64,000 nt of DNA from Cyclospora cayetanensis (lineage: Eukaryota > Apicomplexa > Conoidasida > Eucoccidiorida > Eimeriidae), in contig NW_020312097.1 in NCBI RefSeq assembly GCF_002999335.1, positions 1 through 64,000 of the forward strand, read 5' to 3'. Below, one piece after another: positions 1 through 10,719 of the stretch (its first letter is position 1; each line of letters begins with the position of its first letter). The position numbers and the translations under genes were made by a program. The notes under the pieces are model-generated. The model saw only the letters and a list, made by a program, of their open reading frames with translations, searched no databases and was not told the DNA's origin.

Positions 1-172
1 CCCCCCACCTCCCCCCCACCCCCACCCCCCCCACCCATCCCCCACGACCAAAAACAATCACACATACACTCGAGACAACTAATACATTTTTTGTTTATAG
101 ATGAAGACGGTATCAAAAGTCCTCTCGTGACTGCAGCTCTGGACTGTGCTCTTCCAATCTTATACACATCAC
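1..172. other. Contig-end artefact: adapter-like sequence
   Basis: Bases 1-45 are almost pure C with scattered A. Bases 104-126 resemble the core of the Illumina P7 index primer (GAAGACGG then AT, followed by an index-length gap). Bases 127-160 align without gaps to the 34-base TruSeq read-2 adapter at 27 positions, including an exact TGTGCTCTTCC. Bases 158-170 (TCTTATACACATC) match the Nextera mosaic end. Three library elements in correct order is not chance. I infer that this stretch is error-rich adapter left at a contig end and carries no genes. Confidence 0.8.
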
Positions 173-225
173 ATACACATGCACATACATACATATACAC
201 ACACACACACAGAAACATAAACAAA

Positions 226-297
<72 letters not shown>
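173..297. repeat. (CA)n microsatellite
   Basis: Imperfect CA/ACAT repeats from about 173 become a pure (CA)n run at about 228-297. Open frames across it, poly-His-Thr on plus and poly-Cys-Val on minus, are artefacts of the repeat. It lies downstream of the first POLD2 exon, so if it is genomic it is intronic. Confidence 0.9.
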
Positions 298-298
<1 letters not shown>

Positions 299-505
299 CA
301 GTTTGTGCGACTGTCCCTAGGCTTTGCTTGCCTCCAGCTGGAGGCTTGCGCAACAGAAATAATCGGAAGTGGAGTCGGTAGACAGACAATTCTGACACGA
401 ATGCCTGAACATATTCTTACATGCCGCCCTTGCAGTCCTCCTCCCATAGCGGCGGAAGCGCAGGCACGACATTTCCCAGAAACAGCCATCCGACCGCTAG
501 CTCAC

Positions 506-952
506 CCCTGGCTTGATATCCTTGACGGCGCTGTGCAAAACAACCTGAGGCCAGAGCTCCTGCGCAGCCTGCTGCACATGGGGCTTCAGCTGCTGTAGCC
601 TTGAGAAGTAGAGGGCAGCGTACTGCTGCTGGTATCTCCTCGGTTTAACACGAAAGCGAGGATCTGGCATCTCCTCAGCCTCCACCCTCACAAGCGGCTT
701 CGCCGCTTCCGCAGCCTCGGGGTCGCTGCTGGAAGGAGGGCCTTCGGCCGAGGGGCCCCCCGAGGGGGGGGGGGGCCCACCCTCTAGGGGGCCCCCCACG
801 AAGGCACTGCCCCCATTCGAGATGGTCGGCCCAGCGCGACGCGAGACACCCTGCTTCAGAGCCTCGAGCTCTGCCGCAGAGAAGGTTGGAGGCGCTGAGG
901 AAGGGAAAAGCAGAGAAGAACCCTTGCAAGGGTTGTTCAGGGGTTTAGGCAT
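506..952 (-). CDS. POLD2: DNA polymerase delta small subunit, first exon (partial)
   Basis: Likely the N-terminal 149 codons of the B-subunit (POLD2/Pol31) of replicative DNA polymerase delta, which scaffolds the catalytic subunit in the nucleus. The tail of the exon, FRVKPRRYQQQYAALYFSRL followed by QLKPHV and a W, aligns with the human start (FRLGERSFSRQYAHIYATRL, then QMRPFL and a W). It ends HSAVKDIKPG at a GTGAGC donor in phase 0. Residues before this are a low-complexity Ala/Pro/Gly/Ser leader in which GGGGCCCC palindromes are translated. I chose the ATG at 952 (MPKPLNN); the frame stays open upstream to 1321, so a longer form is possible. The OB-fold and phosphoesterase domains must be in later exons beyond the left edge, which is a contig end. 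No second exon was found in 1-505. Confidence 0.75.
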
Positions 953-2410
953 CGTGCAGTGTAAGGTCACCCCGACCGCGGAGTCGATTCGCGCCCAAGC
1001 TAGCTGCACTGACGAATGAAAGAGGTGTTGAGGGGCCTTAAATTTGCAGTCCAAGGCCTTTGCAAAAGATGCATGCATGCAGAGGGGTCTGACTGCCCGA
1101 CCCGAAGCCCCCACCGTGGGGTTGGCGGGGTGGTATCTCGTGCCGATCGCAGGGCTTTTCCCTTTCGGGGACCAGCGGGCTGACATCTGTTTCGAATTAC
1201 ATTGCAGTGCTCGTTTCTTTGCAAACGGCTGGATTTTGGGGTGAGGAGGCGCCTGTGCCATCCCAAACTTGGGAACCGTCGTGGAAAAGCCGGTCGGCTG
1301 ATCTAGCGCACACACTTGCACATGCGCTTTTTGGAAACTTGAACCCTAACTCCTCAGTCTGTATCTGCACACGCAGCGCGCGTTCGCGGCTGTGCGTGGA
1401 GTGCAGCCAACTGGGCCGCCTGGTAAGAATTGTATCAGCAGAGCAGAACCAGCTTTTCGTGTGTTGGGGTGTCGTGGGCTGTTCGGGTGTAAAGCTCTCA
1501 GATTTATCTCCAGACTCTTTCAAAAATGAATAGAAAGTTATCAAACGTTCCCTAAAAGAATTCCTCCTTCCCCTTCCCTCGCCCCTCAGAGATGCCGACA
1601 CGGGGAGAGGCGGGAGCCGGGGTGCGCCCTCGAAACACTCGAGAGATTCACAGCTTTTTGCACGTACAGCTCTTAATGCAACTCTCCACGCACGAATGTG
1701 TCATACCGTGGCGAACCGATGCAAGTCCGCAATAAAAAAGCTGCAATGCGAATAGTCAACCCAGATAATCAGGCCTTCACCAGCGCGTATTCAAATATAA
1801 CTAGTGTCATGGAGAGATCCTGAATACAGCTCAGCCCGCCACATTGAAGGGCCAGCCACAGTAGGATGGAGACGGGTTTGTCGTCTGCGTGATCCTCGCA
1901 CCCGAAGGATCCGTCCGTCTTTATGTGCGAGCCCCTCCCCCCCGTTGAATATGTTGCTGCAGCATGGCGGAAGTAAACAGCTTTTTCTGAGAGCACCCGG
2001 CCACACACACATACACACAGGTATTATACACAGCAATGGATGGCATAATACGCCTGCATATAACCGACCGCGCTCCGGCTAGTCGTGTGCTCAGAAGTGG
2101 GCTGTACGATCCTGATCGGCCCTTTAGGCATAGTTTTATCGAGAAATATGCACGTGTAGAAACATATAAGTCGATATGGCTATGTGCAGCAGCCAGAGGG
2201 TCCAGTTACGCTCACCTGCACAAAGGTCTTGGTGCCCGCCTTTTCCCGGAGCGCTAAGAGCATGAGGCTCAATACAGTGCCATCATCTGCAAGCATCCGA
2301 ATCGAACACTCAAGCAAACAGACAGATCGACATATATATACGCATGCACACCCCCACACACACACACAAAGGGCAAATCCAAGGATACACGCCATGCCGA
2401 CACCCCGATG
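953..2410. other. Intergenic: POLD2 upstream region and UPF3 3' flank
   Basis: No reading frame here has recognisable content. The only clear element is a GCATGC cluster close to the POLD2 start. Short CA-rich patches occur at 2000-2020 and 2330-2370. Open frames such as 1197-1601 have no family resemblance or repeat-codon signature, so I treat them as chance. Confidence 0.55.
1070..1081. promoter_or_regulatory. GCATGC motif cluster upstream of POLD2
   Basis: TGCATGCATGCA lies about 120 bp upstream of the proposed POLD2 start. The GCATGC core is a known promoter motif in Toxoplasma (the TRP-2 motif of ribosomal protein genes) and a recognition sequence of some ApiAP2 factors in Plasmodium. 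The role here is inferred from position and recurrence near other starts in this window. Confidence 0.45.
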
Positions 2411-4455
2411 TCAGCGGTGTGCAGAAGCAGGCAAATGAGGACAGCGGAGAAGGGAAGTAAGGGGCGAGAAGTGCTTATCGGGTGAAGAAAAAGCCTTCAT
2501 GGGAAGCATCGCCAGCGTACCATCAACAATAAGGGGAGGAAGCGCTGCGGCTTGCGGCAGCTTTGGTGAGCTGCCACTTGGAAGCGTCGCACCACCCTCA
2601 TTTAAAGAAGCTATGAAAGCCACATACGAAGGATCTGAAAGAACACAGGAAGCATAAATGCGTGACACGCACAAGCAAGGCGGCCAGCATACAGAAAGCC
2701 CTACCCACAAGAAACGATGCAAAGCTAAACACAATATACAGACTCCCAATGCACATGAACATATATATCCACATATGTATATATATATATATATATGTGT
2801 GTAGACAGGTATACCGTAAGGAATACGCTTTGAACACGGAAAATAGCGTGTGAGGAGGAAAGAAACTGGAAGGCAACAGTTGCAGGCGTGCAGAAAAAGC
2901 TGCACCAGCAGAACTACCGCTGCCTAGCGACGCCCTTTCATCATCGAACCTTCGCTGATGGTTCCCTGCCGTCTATCCGGTGCTTTGCTCGGCTTCCGCG
3001 CTTTTTGATAGGGTGCCATGCAGCTCAAAGAGGTGTAAAGTGCCCCATCCGCCGTCACATAGACACGACCCTGAAAGACGATGCAGCCATCAGAAAATAC
3101 CACACCCTACAGGAAGACGGCATGAATGCAAGAGCAGGTGGTGGGCAGATGTGTACAAGGGCAGGGGTCATCCACGGCTCGTGGATCGGCCAGAGCCTGC
3201 CTGGCCTTAAGAAGATGAACATACACCCCGATCATCGGGGTGTATGTACACCGCATTTCAGAGACACACACAGCTTCGCCTCACAGCCCATCCCCGACCC
3301 CGCTAGAAACTGCCAAAAGAATCTCGCAAATTACTTTAAAGAAGCGACAAGCGGCCTCTGCATCCTGTGGCGTCTTCAGGTTGAGCAGCCAAACACTAGG
3401 AGAAGAAACTTCCCCATATCTGTGGCAGCAGCAACACCGCGCAAGGTTCCAGGCATATCATGAGCAAACAGCAGTCATACCAGAAGTTGCAGCAGGAGCA
3501 GCAACAGCGAGTGCAAGGGCCTTAGAACGCGTGTGTATTACTTGGTGGGCTTTCCTTGAATAAGCGAAGAAGAAAGGAGCGCCTCGGAAAGTGTTGGTGG
3601 AAGGCTTTGTAGCAGTGTGGACTCCGAGACTGTGGGTGGCAAGTGACGCACGGCTACTGAAGGAGCAGACAGCGGCCGCCACACACATCGCAGGAAAGAG
3701 ACATGCGGAAGACGGGGAGGAGCAAAAAGGTGGAGGCGCAGAGAGCAGCAAAGCGATGGTCAAGCTTTTATGGGGGGAGCATGGGTACTACAGGATGATG
3801 GACAGCGTAAGGGGGGCTGAGACAAGCTAAATTTTAGGCGAGAAAGGGGAATGCGAAATATATACAGAGATAGAGAGAGAGTGAGATAGAGACAGGCAGA
3901 CAGACAGACAAACACACACACACACACACACACACAGAGAGAGAGAAAAAAAAAAAAGAGTAGGAGAGATCGAGAGAGAAGAGGGATACCGAGAGCGAGA
4001 GACAGAAAAGGAGGGTTCTAAGAGGGTGAAGTTTTTTGCAGAGTATGCAAGTTACCCTTCGTTTGTGCCTTGGCTCTATAGACAGCGGCTGTTGCTTGTA
4101 CTGCCGCAGATGTGTCTGGTTCTTCCTGCTGCTGCGCTTGTGGGGGGGTGGTTGCCCTCTGCGGCTGTTTGGTAAAGTCTTTCTGTTGCGTTAGCTCGGC
4201 CTTAGCCTCGTAGATTCGCGTTCGTCCCTTCCAAAGCTGCTGGGTGGGGAGTTTCGGCTTTGCGCTGCTGGCACTACTCGTTCCTTTGGGAGCTTCTGTC
4301 TTGAGATCTCGACGAGCAGAGGCGCCAGGGTTAGGAGAGTCGTCTGATCGTCGCTGCAGCAGCATGGAAGCGATGCGCTGGGGATCGAGCGATCCTGCGG
4401 AGGTGCGCTGCCCCCAATGCATTGTGGAGTGCCAGCCTCGAAAACGTAGATGCAA
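2411..4455 (-). CDS. UPF3: UPF3-like nonsense-mediated mRNA decay factor
   Basis: Five exons can be joined: 4056-4455, 3542-3656, 3335-3395, 2950-3070 and 2411-2634, giving 306 aa with phases agreeing at all four introns. UPF3 bridges the exon-junction complex and UPF2 in nonsense-mediated decay. Exon 1 is a Gln/Ala-rich leader. The RRM-like Smg4/UPF3 domain starts at the exon 1/2 junction with KVAVRHLPPTVSE (family: KVVVRRLPPTLTE). It continues with NVWLLNLKTPQDAEAACRFF (family: YINF..PEDA..F...F), GRVYVTADGALYTSLSC, MAPYQKARK (family: EFAPFQKVPK) and QGTISEDPSYVAFIASL (family: GTIEDDPEYKKFLE). The C-terminus after the domain is short, so the EJC-binding tail of animal UPF3 is not evident. 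The start at 4455 is the first ATG of the open frame; the ATG at 4422 is an alternative. Confidence 0.88.
3840..4012. repeat. GA/CA-rich low-complexity tract in UPF3 intron 1
   Basis: Purine-rich GAGA tracts surround a (CA)n core at about 3910-3935, followed by a poly-A run at 3945-3957. It sits inside the 399-bp first intron of the minus-strand UPF3 model, so on the sense strand it is a long pyrimidine-rich stretch. Confidence 0.85.
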
Positions 4456-6171
4456 TGCTCGCTATGGCCGGAGCTGCCCAGTGAGGGTGGAAAGCGAGCT
4501 AGAAGCGAACGACTAAAACGAAGCCTCCGATGATGCGCACATCGAGTTTAGGGGATCCAAAGTTGCATCCATCGATCTGCTGTAGTCGGGGGGGCCCCTC
4601 CCGACCGCCTCCTGGGGCCCCCTCCTGTGGAGGGAGGGTTGAAGCAAAATGGGTGAACGCACCCGTGTGCAGATAAGGTTTTAAAAAATGAACTTTGGGG
4701 GACCAACTTGCTGAAGAGGATTTGTGATGCGGTCCTGTGGCGGCTTTCTTGGGGATTTCCGGATGCACGCGGTTCAAAAGTGCTTCTTGTGTCTAAGGCT
4801 GATACAAAAAGGGAGAGATGGAAAATATTAGGATCTATTGCGCTCCCTTTAGTCCTGCCCATTGCATGCATGAGCACTCTCAGGTAACTCAACCCTAGAC
4901 TTCGCACAGGGGCCCCATGACGTGTATAGGGACGGGCTACGGTGCAGGCTGGCACTTTCTGCCACGCCAGCTGCCTCTAATGCAGGAATCTTGAGATATT
5001 GATTGCTATGAGGCGTGCCCGCCTTTATGTGCTATTGGTTGCGGCGTACAGTGTTGGGCAGGTCGGCACGCTTTGGAATCAATGGCGTTGAAAGTAGTAC
5101 TTCTGCTCTCCAACTCTCTATGAATGTTCGGAGTGCATGAAGGAAGGCCACAGTAACGCAAACCATGGGTGTCTATAAACCTGCTGCTTCTTAGCTGGAC
5201 CCCTTAGGGGTGATGAGGGCTCGGGGGTGAGACGAGGGGGTAGACGGGAGGGAGGGAGGATGTGCAGCCGACTAAGCTACACTTCAGTACCTTCTAGTGC
5301 ACTCCCTAGATTTGACTGCGAATCAGTGAAGAACTGAAAAACGGGTGTGTCTGTTCATTTATCGATTTCAACGGAAAGTATTGCGAGCTCGTTTCGTGAC
5401 GGCACAATGGTGAGTGTATGTACACGCGAGTCAACGTTCAACTCACCGTACCTGCGCAGAGAGTGCGTGGAAGGGGCAGCACAGCATCGCGCACCCTGTG
5501 TCTTTCTTTCCTCTAAAGGTGGACATCTGAGGGAGGAGGCGGGACGTCTTCGGAAGAACACGAAGCAAGTCGTGACAACCACTTGTTGCCTTCGACATTT
5601 AGAGTGCCCCTATCAAGACCTTAGAAGAAGCTTAAGGCACACTACAACTCTCTGAAGTGTGCAGAAAGAGTCTGTAGAGCAGGGTCCCTCTGTAGGGGGA
5701 CCTAAGGGGAGACGTTGCAGAGGAAGAAGCCCGTGTGGATAGGTATTGGAAATCTGTCTACAAAGTTCTGTATTGGCTTCTGCTGGTGCTTACGCACCCT
5801 ATGCAGAGCGCAGAAACGGCCGCGTTGGCACACAAGAGCGGGGCCCCCTTACGAACGGCCCCTGTAAGCGTTAGTTGAACTGCGGGTTTAGAGGAGTTGC
5901 AAATCGAGCCAATGCCCGGCAACGCCAAGTGCGCACTGCACCAGAAGGAGAAGCACCGAAATTGACGGCTCGCGTTTTGTTGCACTACAGCTACTTGAGG
6001 CATCTATATATATATATGTATATATTAACACAGCTGCCTGGAGAAGGCGGGTCTCTCTCTACACTTGGTTTGTGCGAGCCAAGGGAGTGTCGACTGTATC
6101 GAGGCGAGGGTTTGATGCTGCATTCGCTGCGGCTGCAACGGAGAGGGAAGAAGAAGGAGAAGGCTCTGCCT
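4456..6171. other. Intergenic: UPF3 upstream region and 3' flank of the pseudouridine-synthase-like gene
   Basis: I recognise no gene here. A GCATGC motif (TTGCATGCATGA) lies near 4862, about 400 bp upstream of the UPF3 start. AGGGGCCCC-type palindromes occur near 4590-4625, 4911 and 5842. Frames at 4499-4955 and 5347-5655 are open, but they have no family resemblance and their composition does not differ from flanking sequence. Confidence 0.5.
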
Positions 6172-9100
6172 CTACTCCTGCGGCCAGTCTGGGGGCCCCT
6201 CGACAGACACCGTAAAGCTTTGGCCCATGCGGGGCCCTAGAGGGTCCGGGAACGTCAAGCAGCAGAGTTGCAACCCTAGCGTGCTGCAGCGAGCACTATC
6301 CTCCTTTTTTTTGGAGCTGCTGGCTGCTGTAAGTGACGACTGTTTCACGCCCGCTGTTCGGGTGTCGCAAGGGGTCTTTTGTTGCAAATTGACTCCCTCA
6401 GCGAGAGTCACGGAGAAAAGTGTGGGGTAGAAAGGCTCAGAATCCGCATGCGACCCACATAGCTCTACCGCTAGTGGGGGCCCCTCCTGCTGAGCACCTG
6501 AAATTTGATGGCCATAGGGATCTTCTGAGGCGGTGGAGTTTCCCCCGCTATCGACATCGCGCGTGTGGCTGCTGCTGCTTTCGCTGTACGCCTCGTCATT
6601 TACAAGGGGGCAGCCAGCAGCTGCAAAGTGCGCCTGCGGCAACAATTAGAGGCAGTCGCAAAGCTTTGCAGGAGGGGTCAGCATGGAGGTTCGGAAAAAG
6701 GGGGCAGCGGGGTAGGGGAGAGGGGAGGGGGAGAATTTTAGTCATCCTGTTGCGCTTCAAGGAAGCATTCCCGAAGCGACGCCTCTCAACAGCATGAGAG
6801 TCTCAACGCAGCTATTTCGAAGCGACGCCTCTCAACATGCATGAGAGTCTCAACGCAGCTATTTCGAAGCGACGCCTCTCAACACGCATGAGAGTCTCAA
6901 CGCAGCTATTTCGAAGCGACGCCTCTCAACATGCATGAGAGTCTCAACGCAGCTATTTCGAAGGGACGCCTCTCAACATGCATGAGAGTCTCAACGCAGC
7001 TATTTCGAAGCGACGCCTCTCAACACGCGTGAGAGTCTCAACGCAGCTATTTCGAAGCGACGCCTCTCAACATGCATGAGAGTCTCAACGGAGCTATTTC
7101 GAAGCGACGCCTCTCAACACGCATGAGAGTCTCAACGGAGCTATTTCGAAGGGACGCCTCTCAACATGCATGAGAGTCTCAACGGAGCTATTTCGAAGCG
7201 ACGCCTCTGAGAGTGCACGCCAGCCAGCCTTCCTTACGCGAATTTGCTGGGGTGAGGGGAGGCCCCCACAGGAGACGCGGTAGAGCCCGCAGAGCACCGG
7301 GGGCCCCTTCCCTCGAAGCCTGAGCTGCCTCGTAGACGAAAGCGAAAATCGCGTCTTCGCGTGGCGAACGCGAAGGCCGTCGAGTGCCAACCAAAGGGGG
7401 CCCCCCACGGAGAGCCCTCGGCCCTGCAAAGAAAATCACTCGAGGGAGCAAATGCAAGTGTGGAGCTGGGGAAGGGGGAGGGAAAGGGCCAAGCGTGATT
7501 CTACGGCGCGTGTTTGCAGTTCGCAGCACTCGAAGCCTGCGGCACATGCAGCCAGCAGGCAAAGCCCACGCTGCGTGAGCGGCAGGCTTCGAGTGCGGCG
7601 CAGTCTGTCACCTTCAGAATCCAGGAACGGAGCGAAACAGGCACGGAGGCCCCTGTTGCGAGATCTTTCGCGTCGGCTGTCTTGAGAGCGACTGCGGAAG
7701 GGCTGCACCCTTGGTGCGGCTGAGGGCCTCCTGGGGGCCCCCCCCCGCCTTCCGCGAGTCTTTGCGGATTCCGCCAAAGGGCGCTGCAAAGAATGCCCTC
7801 TCGGCGAACTCCCTCGACCGCTCCCCCGTCCAGGAGGGGGAGGGGGGCCCCCAAAGGCAGACTGAGAGCGAGGCATCCGTGCGACGGCAGCCACCCAGGG
7901 GCCCCCGCCAGACCAGAGGGCCCCCAGACTCCCCCGCCGCGAGGCTCCACTCGCTGCTGAACATTACGCCAGGAGCAATGCCACGCACTCGGGGGAGGAC
8001 TGAAGTAGGGGAGGCTTCGAAGAGGCCCTCCAGAGCCGCTTCGGGGGGGCTGGGGAAACATCGGTGGTGCCACTTCTCTAAGGCTTGCCAGTACTCGAAA
8101 CTCCTGCTGCAGCTCGCCGCGAGAAACCAACCCCCCTGCAATCATACACAGACATGTACAAACATATACATATGCACACATAGACACGCGTACATATGTA
8201 TATATATATGTGTATATGTATATATACATATACATATGCACATATCTACATATATATACGTAGACACGCGTACATATATATATATATATATATACATGTA
8301 CACATAGACACGCGTACATATGTATATATATATATATATGTCTATACGCATCATCATCAGCAGTAGGAACTGTGGGAAGCCAGAGACTGAAGTGCGCGCT
8401 GAGGCAGAAGCTTCTGTGAAACTCAGTGAGGGGCCCCCTGAAAGGTTGAGCATCCACTTCCAGATCCCCGCCTCCTCCTGCTCGCTGTGTAGCACCTACG
8501 GATGGCGCGAAAGGTTGACTCGTCCGTGGCTACCAGAGTGAGTCCTTGAGCTTCCAGAGGCAGCTCCGGAAGGGGGAAAAAAAGCAGCTTGGCGGGAGAG
8601 TGCTCGAGCACTGCTGCTGCTGCTGCTGCCCTCGGTGCGGAGGGTGCTGCAGCGGAAGCCACTTCGGCAGCAGCGGCAGCAGCTGCCAGGAAATGACGGT
8701 CTGAGGCGTCTTGCAGAGCCTCCGCTAAACTGGGGGCCTCCGGATGGGGCCCCACGGACCATCCCGGTGGCTTATACGCCACGAACCAACGGCTCGTCAG
8801 GTGTCTGTACACCACAAGGCGGCTGTTGCCGCTGCCGCTGCTGCTGCCGCTGCTAAAACAGCGCAGCCGGCTGCTGCGGCTTCTGTGGCTGCGGCTGCCA
8901 ACGCTTGAGAGAGGCGCCTTCTCTGCATGCAAAAGGAGGCCCTGAGAACCCCAAACAGTTTGCCATGGGGGCCCTGTGCTGCAGGGGGCCCCCCCCGGCG
9001 CAGCTCGGCCACCCCCAGGTTCCCACCGCAGCTGCGCACGAAGAGTCACTAGCCAGTAAAGGGGGCCTCTGGGGGGCCCCATGGGCCCCTTGAGAGTCCG

Positions 9101-9242
9101 CTGCCGCTTCCTTCAAAGGCCAGGAGGAGGCAAAAGGGCGCCGCAATTCAAAATTCAACAGCAACGCAGTAGGGGCCCTCCCAGGGGCCTCAGGGAGAGA
9201 TCGAGAGGGCGATGAAGACAGCCCTTCAGAAGAGATGAGCAA
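6172..9242 (-). CDS. RluA-family pseudouridine synthase-like protein lacking the catalytic R-L-D
   Basis: A multi-exon gene with the RluA fold order. The exon near 8500-8811 has the N-terminal signature [15 protein letters not shown] (family: ..VVNKPAG..VHP), then [20 protein letters not shown] (family: HRLDxxTSGLLLVAKTDEA). Exon 7612-8135 is a Pro/Gly-rich middle that fits only by reading phase. Exon 7238-7423 has [15 protein letters not shown] and ends SPQQIR. Exon 6172-6633 continues [16 protein letters not shown] (family: HQIRVHLAxxGHPIVGDxxY) and ends with [13 protein letters not shown] (family: LALHAxxLxFxHP). Phases agree at the last three introns. The family's R-L-D, which holds the nucleophilic Asp, is replaced by E-L-P, and G-R-x-H-Q-I-R by S-P-Q-Q-I-R, so catalysis is doubtful. 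The N-terminal exon (start at 9242, MLISSEG) and its junction are uncertain. Location in mitochondrion, apicoplast or nucleus cannot be judged. Confidence 0.72.
6773..7205. repeat. 47-bp minisatellite, about nine copies, in an intron
   Basis: Nine near-identical 47-bp units plus a partial one. Each contains CTCTCAACATGCATGAGAG, a near-perfect palindrome centred on ATGCAT, followed by TCTCAACGCAGCTATTTCGA. Units differ by single bases (GCAGC/GGAGC, CATGCATG/CACGCATG). The array fills the intron between the exon ending SPQQIR (donor at 7237) and the exon beginning AHFAAAG (acceptor at 6634). Confidence 0.95.
8150..8345. repeat. ACACGCGTACATATGTATAT repeats in an intron
   Basis: Three diverged blocks of ACACGCGTACATATGTATATAT alternate with (TA)n and CATATG. 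They lie in the intron between the exon ending near 8500 and the exon starting at 8135 of the pseudouridine-synthase-like gene. Confidence 0.85.
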
Positions 9243-10719
9243 GTGTTTTCCTCTTTGATTTCCCGCTTTTTTCGAGTGTACTCACCCTCACGGAAAGAGG
9301 ACTTCCGGGGGGGCCCTGTAGGGGGTTCTACGGTGCTGGAACCGACGAAGTCAGAGATACCCAGGTGAACAGCGTTGCATCCTGGTATACACGTTTAATT
9401 CATGAACCAAATGACAAAGACAAGAAACATGCACCAGTGGCCCTCCTAATTCATCAACAGCCAAGCAGGCAAGCCGCCGTGTCTCTACGAAAGGGTTCAA
9501 CTCGGCGCGGGGCCCCTCTGCCCATCTCCCTCTGGGAGGCAGTTACTCTGAATTTGCCAACTAAAAAAAAGTTGACAAGAGGGTTTTATTCAAGATTTAT
9601 CGCGAAAAAAAAAAACAATTGTTGTCAAAACTGTATACACGTCTATTATTGGAGCCGGATAGCGCACGTAACGAGAGTGTTAGAAGTTCAAGTCTAGACC
9701 TCATGCCTTTGTCGCGCAATTTGAAATCGCGTGTTGCACCCGATTCCAAGGGTTGCAGGCGCTGCCCTACACGGCCCGCTTCCTGGCATTCGACGTTCAA
9801 TCCAAGCAGCACACATATCGCACCCTCTGATACCACGCCAGCTTGACAGTATCTACAGCCCAGTAGCCAAAATCACCGTTTCGTGTTTCAGGACTTGTTA
9901 CATCAGACAGCCCTAATTCCTGCCTGCCTGGCTGCGTTCCCCAACGGCCACCTAATGTCAGACACTCAGGCGCGAAATGCAGCCCCTTGCATATCTAGCA
10001 TGTCTCATGGCTCTTGCGGCAGCTGTGCTGCTCTTGTGCCACGTTTGCAAGAGGCAGGAAGCGCCAAGAAGCGCAGTGTATCAGGCGAGAGGTCCAACTA
10101 TATCGACGTACACGCAGGCAGCGAAATAGGTGCTAGAAAGACGTTTCTTTAAGCGCATAGAGGAATACTCCGGGACCCCTAAAAATGTCGGCTCCTTGTG
10201 CATACTCCCCCTTTTCGCCGCAGTCAGCCAGCCTTCCAATCTCCCATGCTTGCTATCTAGTGAAGCTGGCATCTGAGCGCTATGTGACAGGCTGCGAAGG
10301 AGAAGGGCTTCCCTCGAGAGCCAATGATTGCAAATTCCCCGGCGAGGAATACTGAACGTGGCCTGAGTGCGACTGCCCTCTGTGTATCGCCTTTCCGGGA
10401 GGCAGCTATGCGAGCAATTCCCAACTTCTCTCGAATAGGAAGCCTCCCTAACCGAGCAGCAAGCCACCGCTCCTCGGCAAGCCAGCAAGGCGCGCGGCAT
10501 CCAATTTAGCTAGCTGGCTGCGTACTCAGCTAGCCAGGTACCCACCCCGGCACCTCCACAAGAATCTCTGCAGAGGACAAGGTAGACGCTTTCAGTGCCG
10601 ACTCTTCTTCTTGTGCGACCTGTCAAAAAACAGAAAGAGACAGACACAGAAACGGGTGTAGTGGAGCAGGCAGCTGCTAAATCTCGTGTGGGAAGAAGCA
10701 CAAACTGGCACGCTAGACC
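9243..10719. other. Intergenic region, no gene recognised
   Basis: This is the upstream flank of the pseudouridine-synthase-like gene and the downstream flank of the zinc-knuckle gene. Open frames at 9365-9697, 9883-10152 and 10081-10500 resemble no family I know and lack the Q/A-rich signature of nearby exons. A GGGGCCCC palindrome cluster occurs at 9170-9320. A 14-base A-rich run lies at 9604-9617. Confidence 0.5.

Noticed and set aside
941..950. Telomere-like GGGTTTAGG string
   Set aside because: A single copy; no AGGGTTT tandem arrays were seen anywhere in the window.
6773..7205. Regular 47-bp units resembling a CRISPR array
   Set aside because: Units are contiguous with no spacers, lie in a eukaryotic intron, and no cas-type genes are present.
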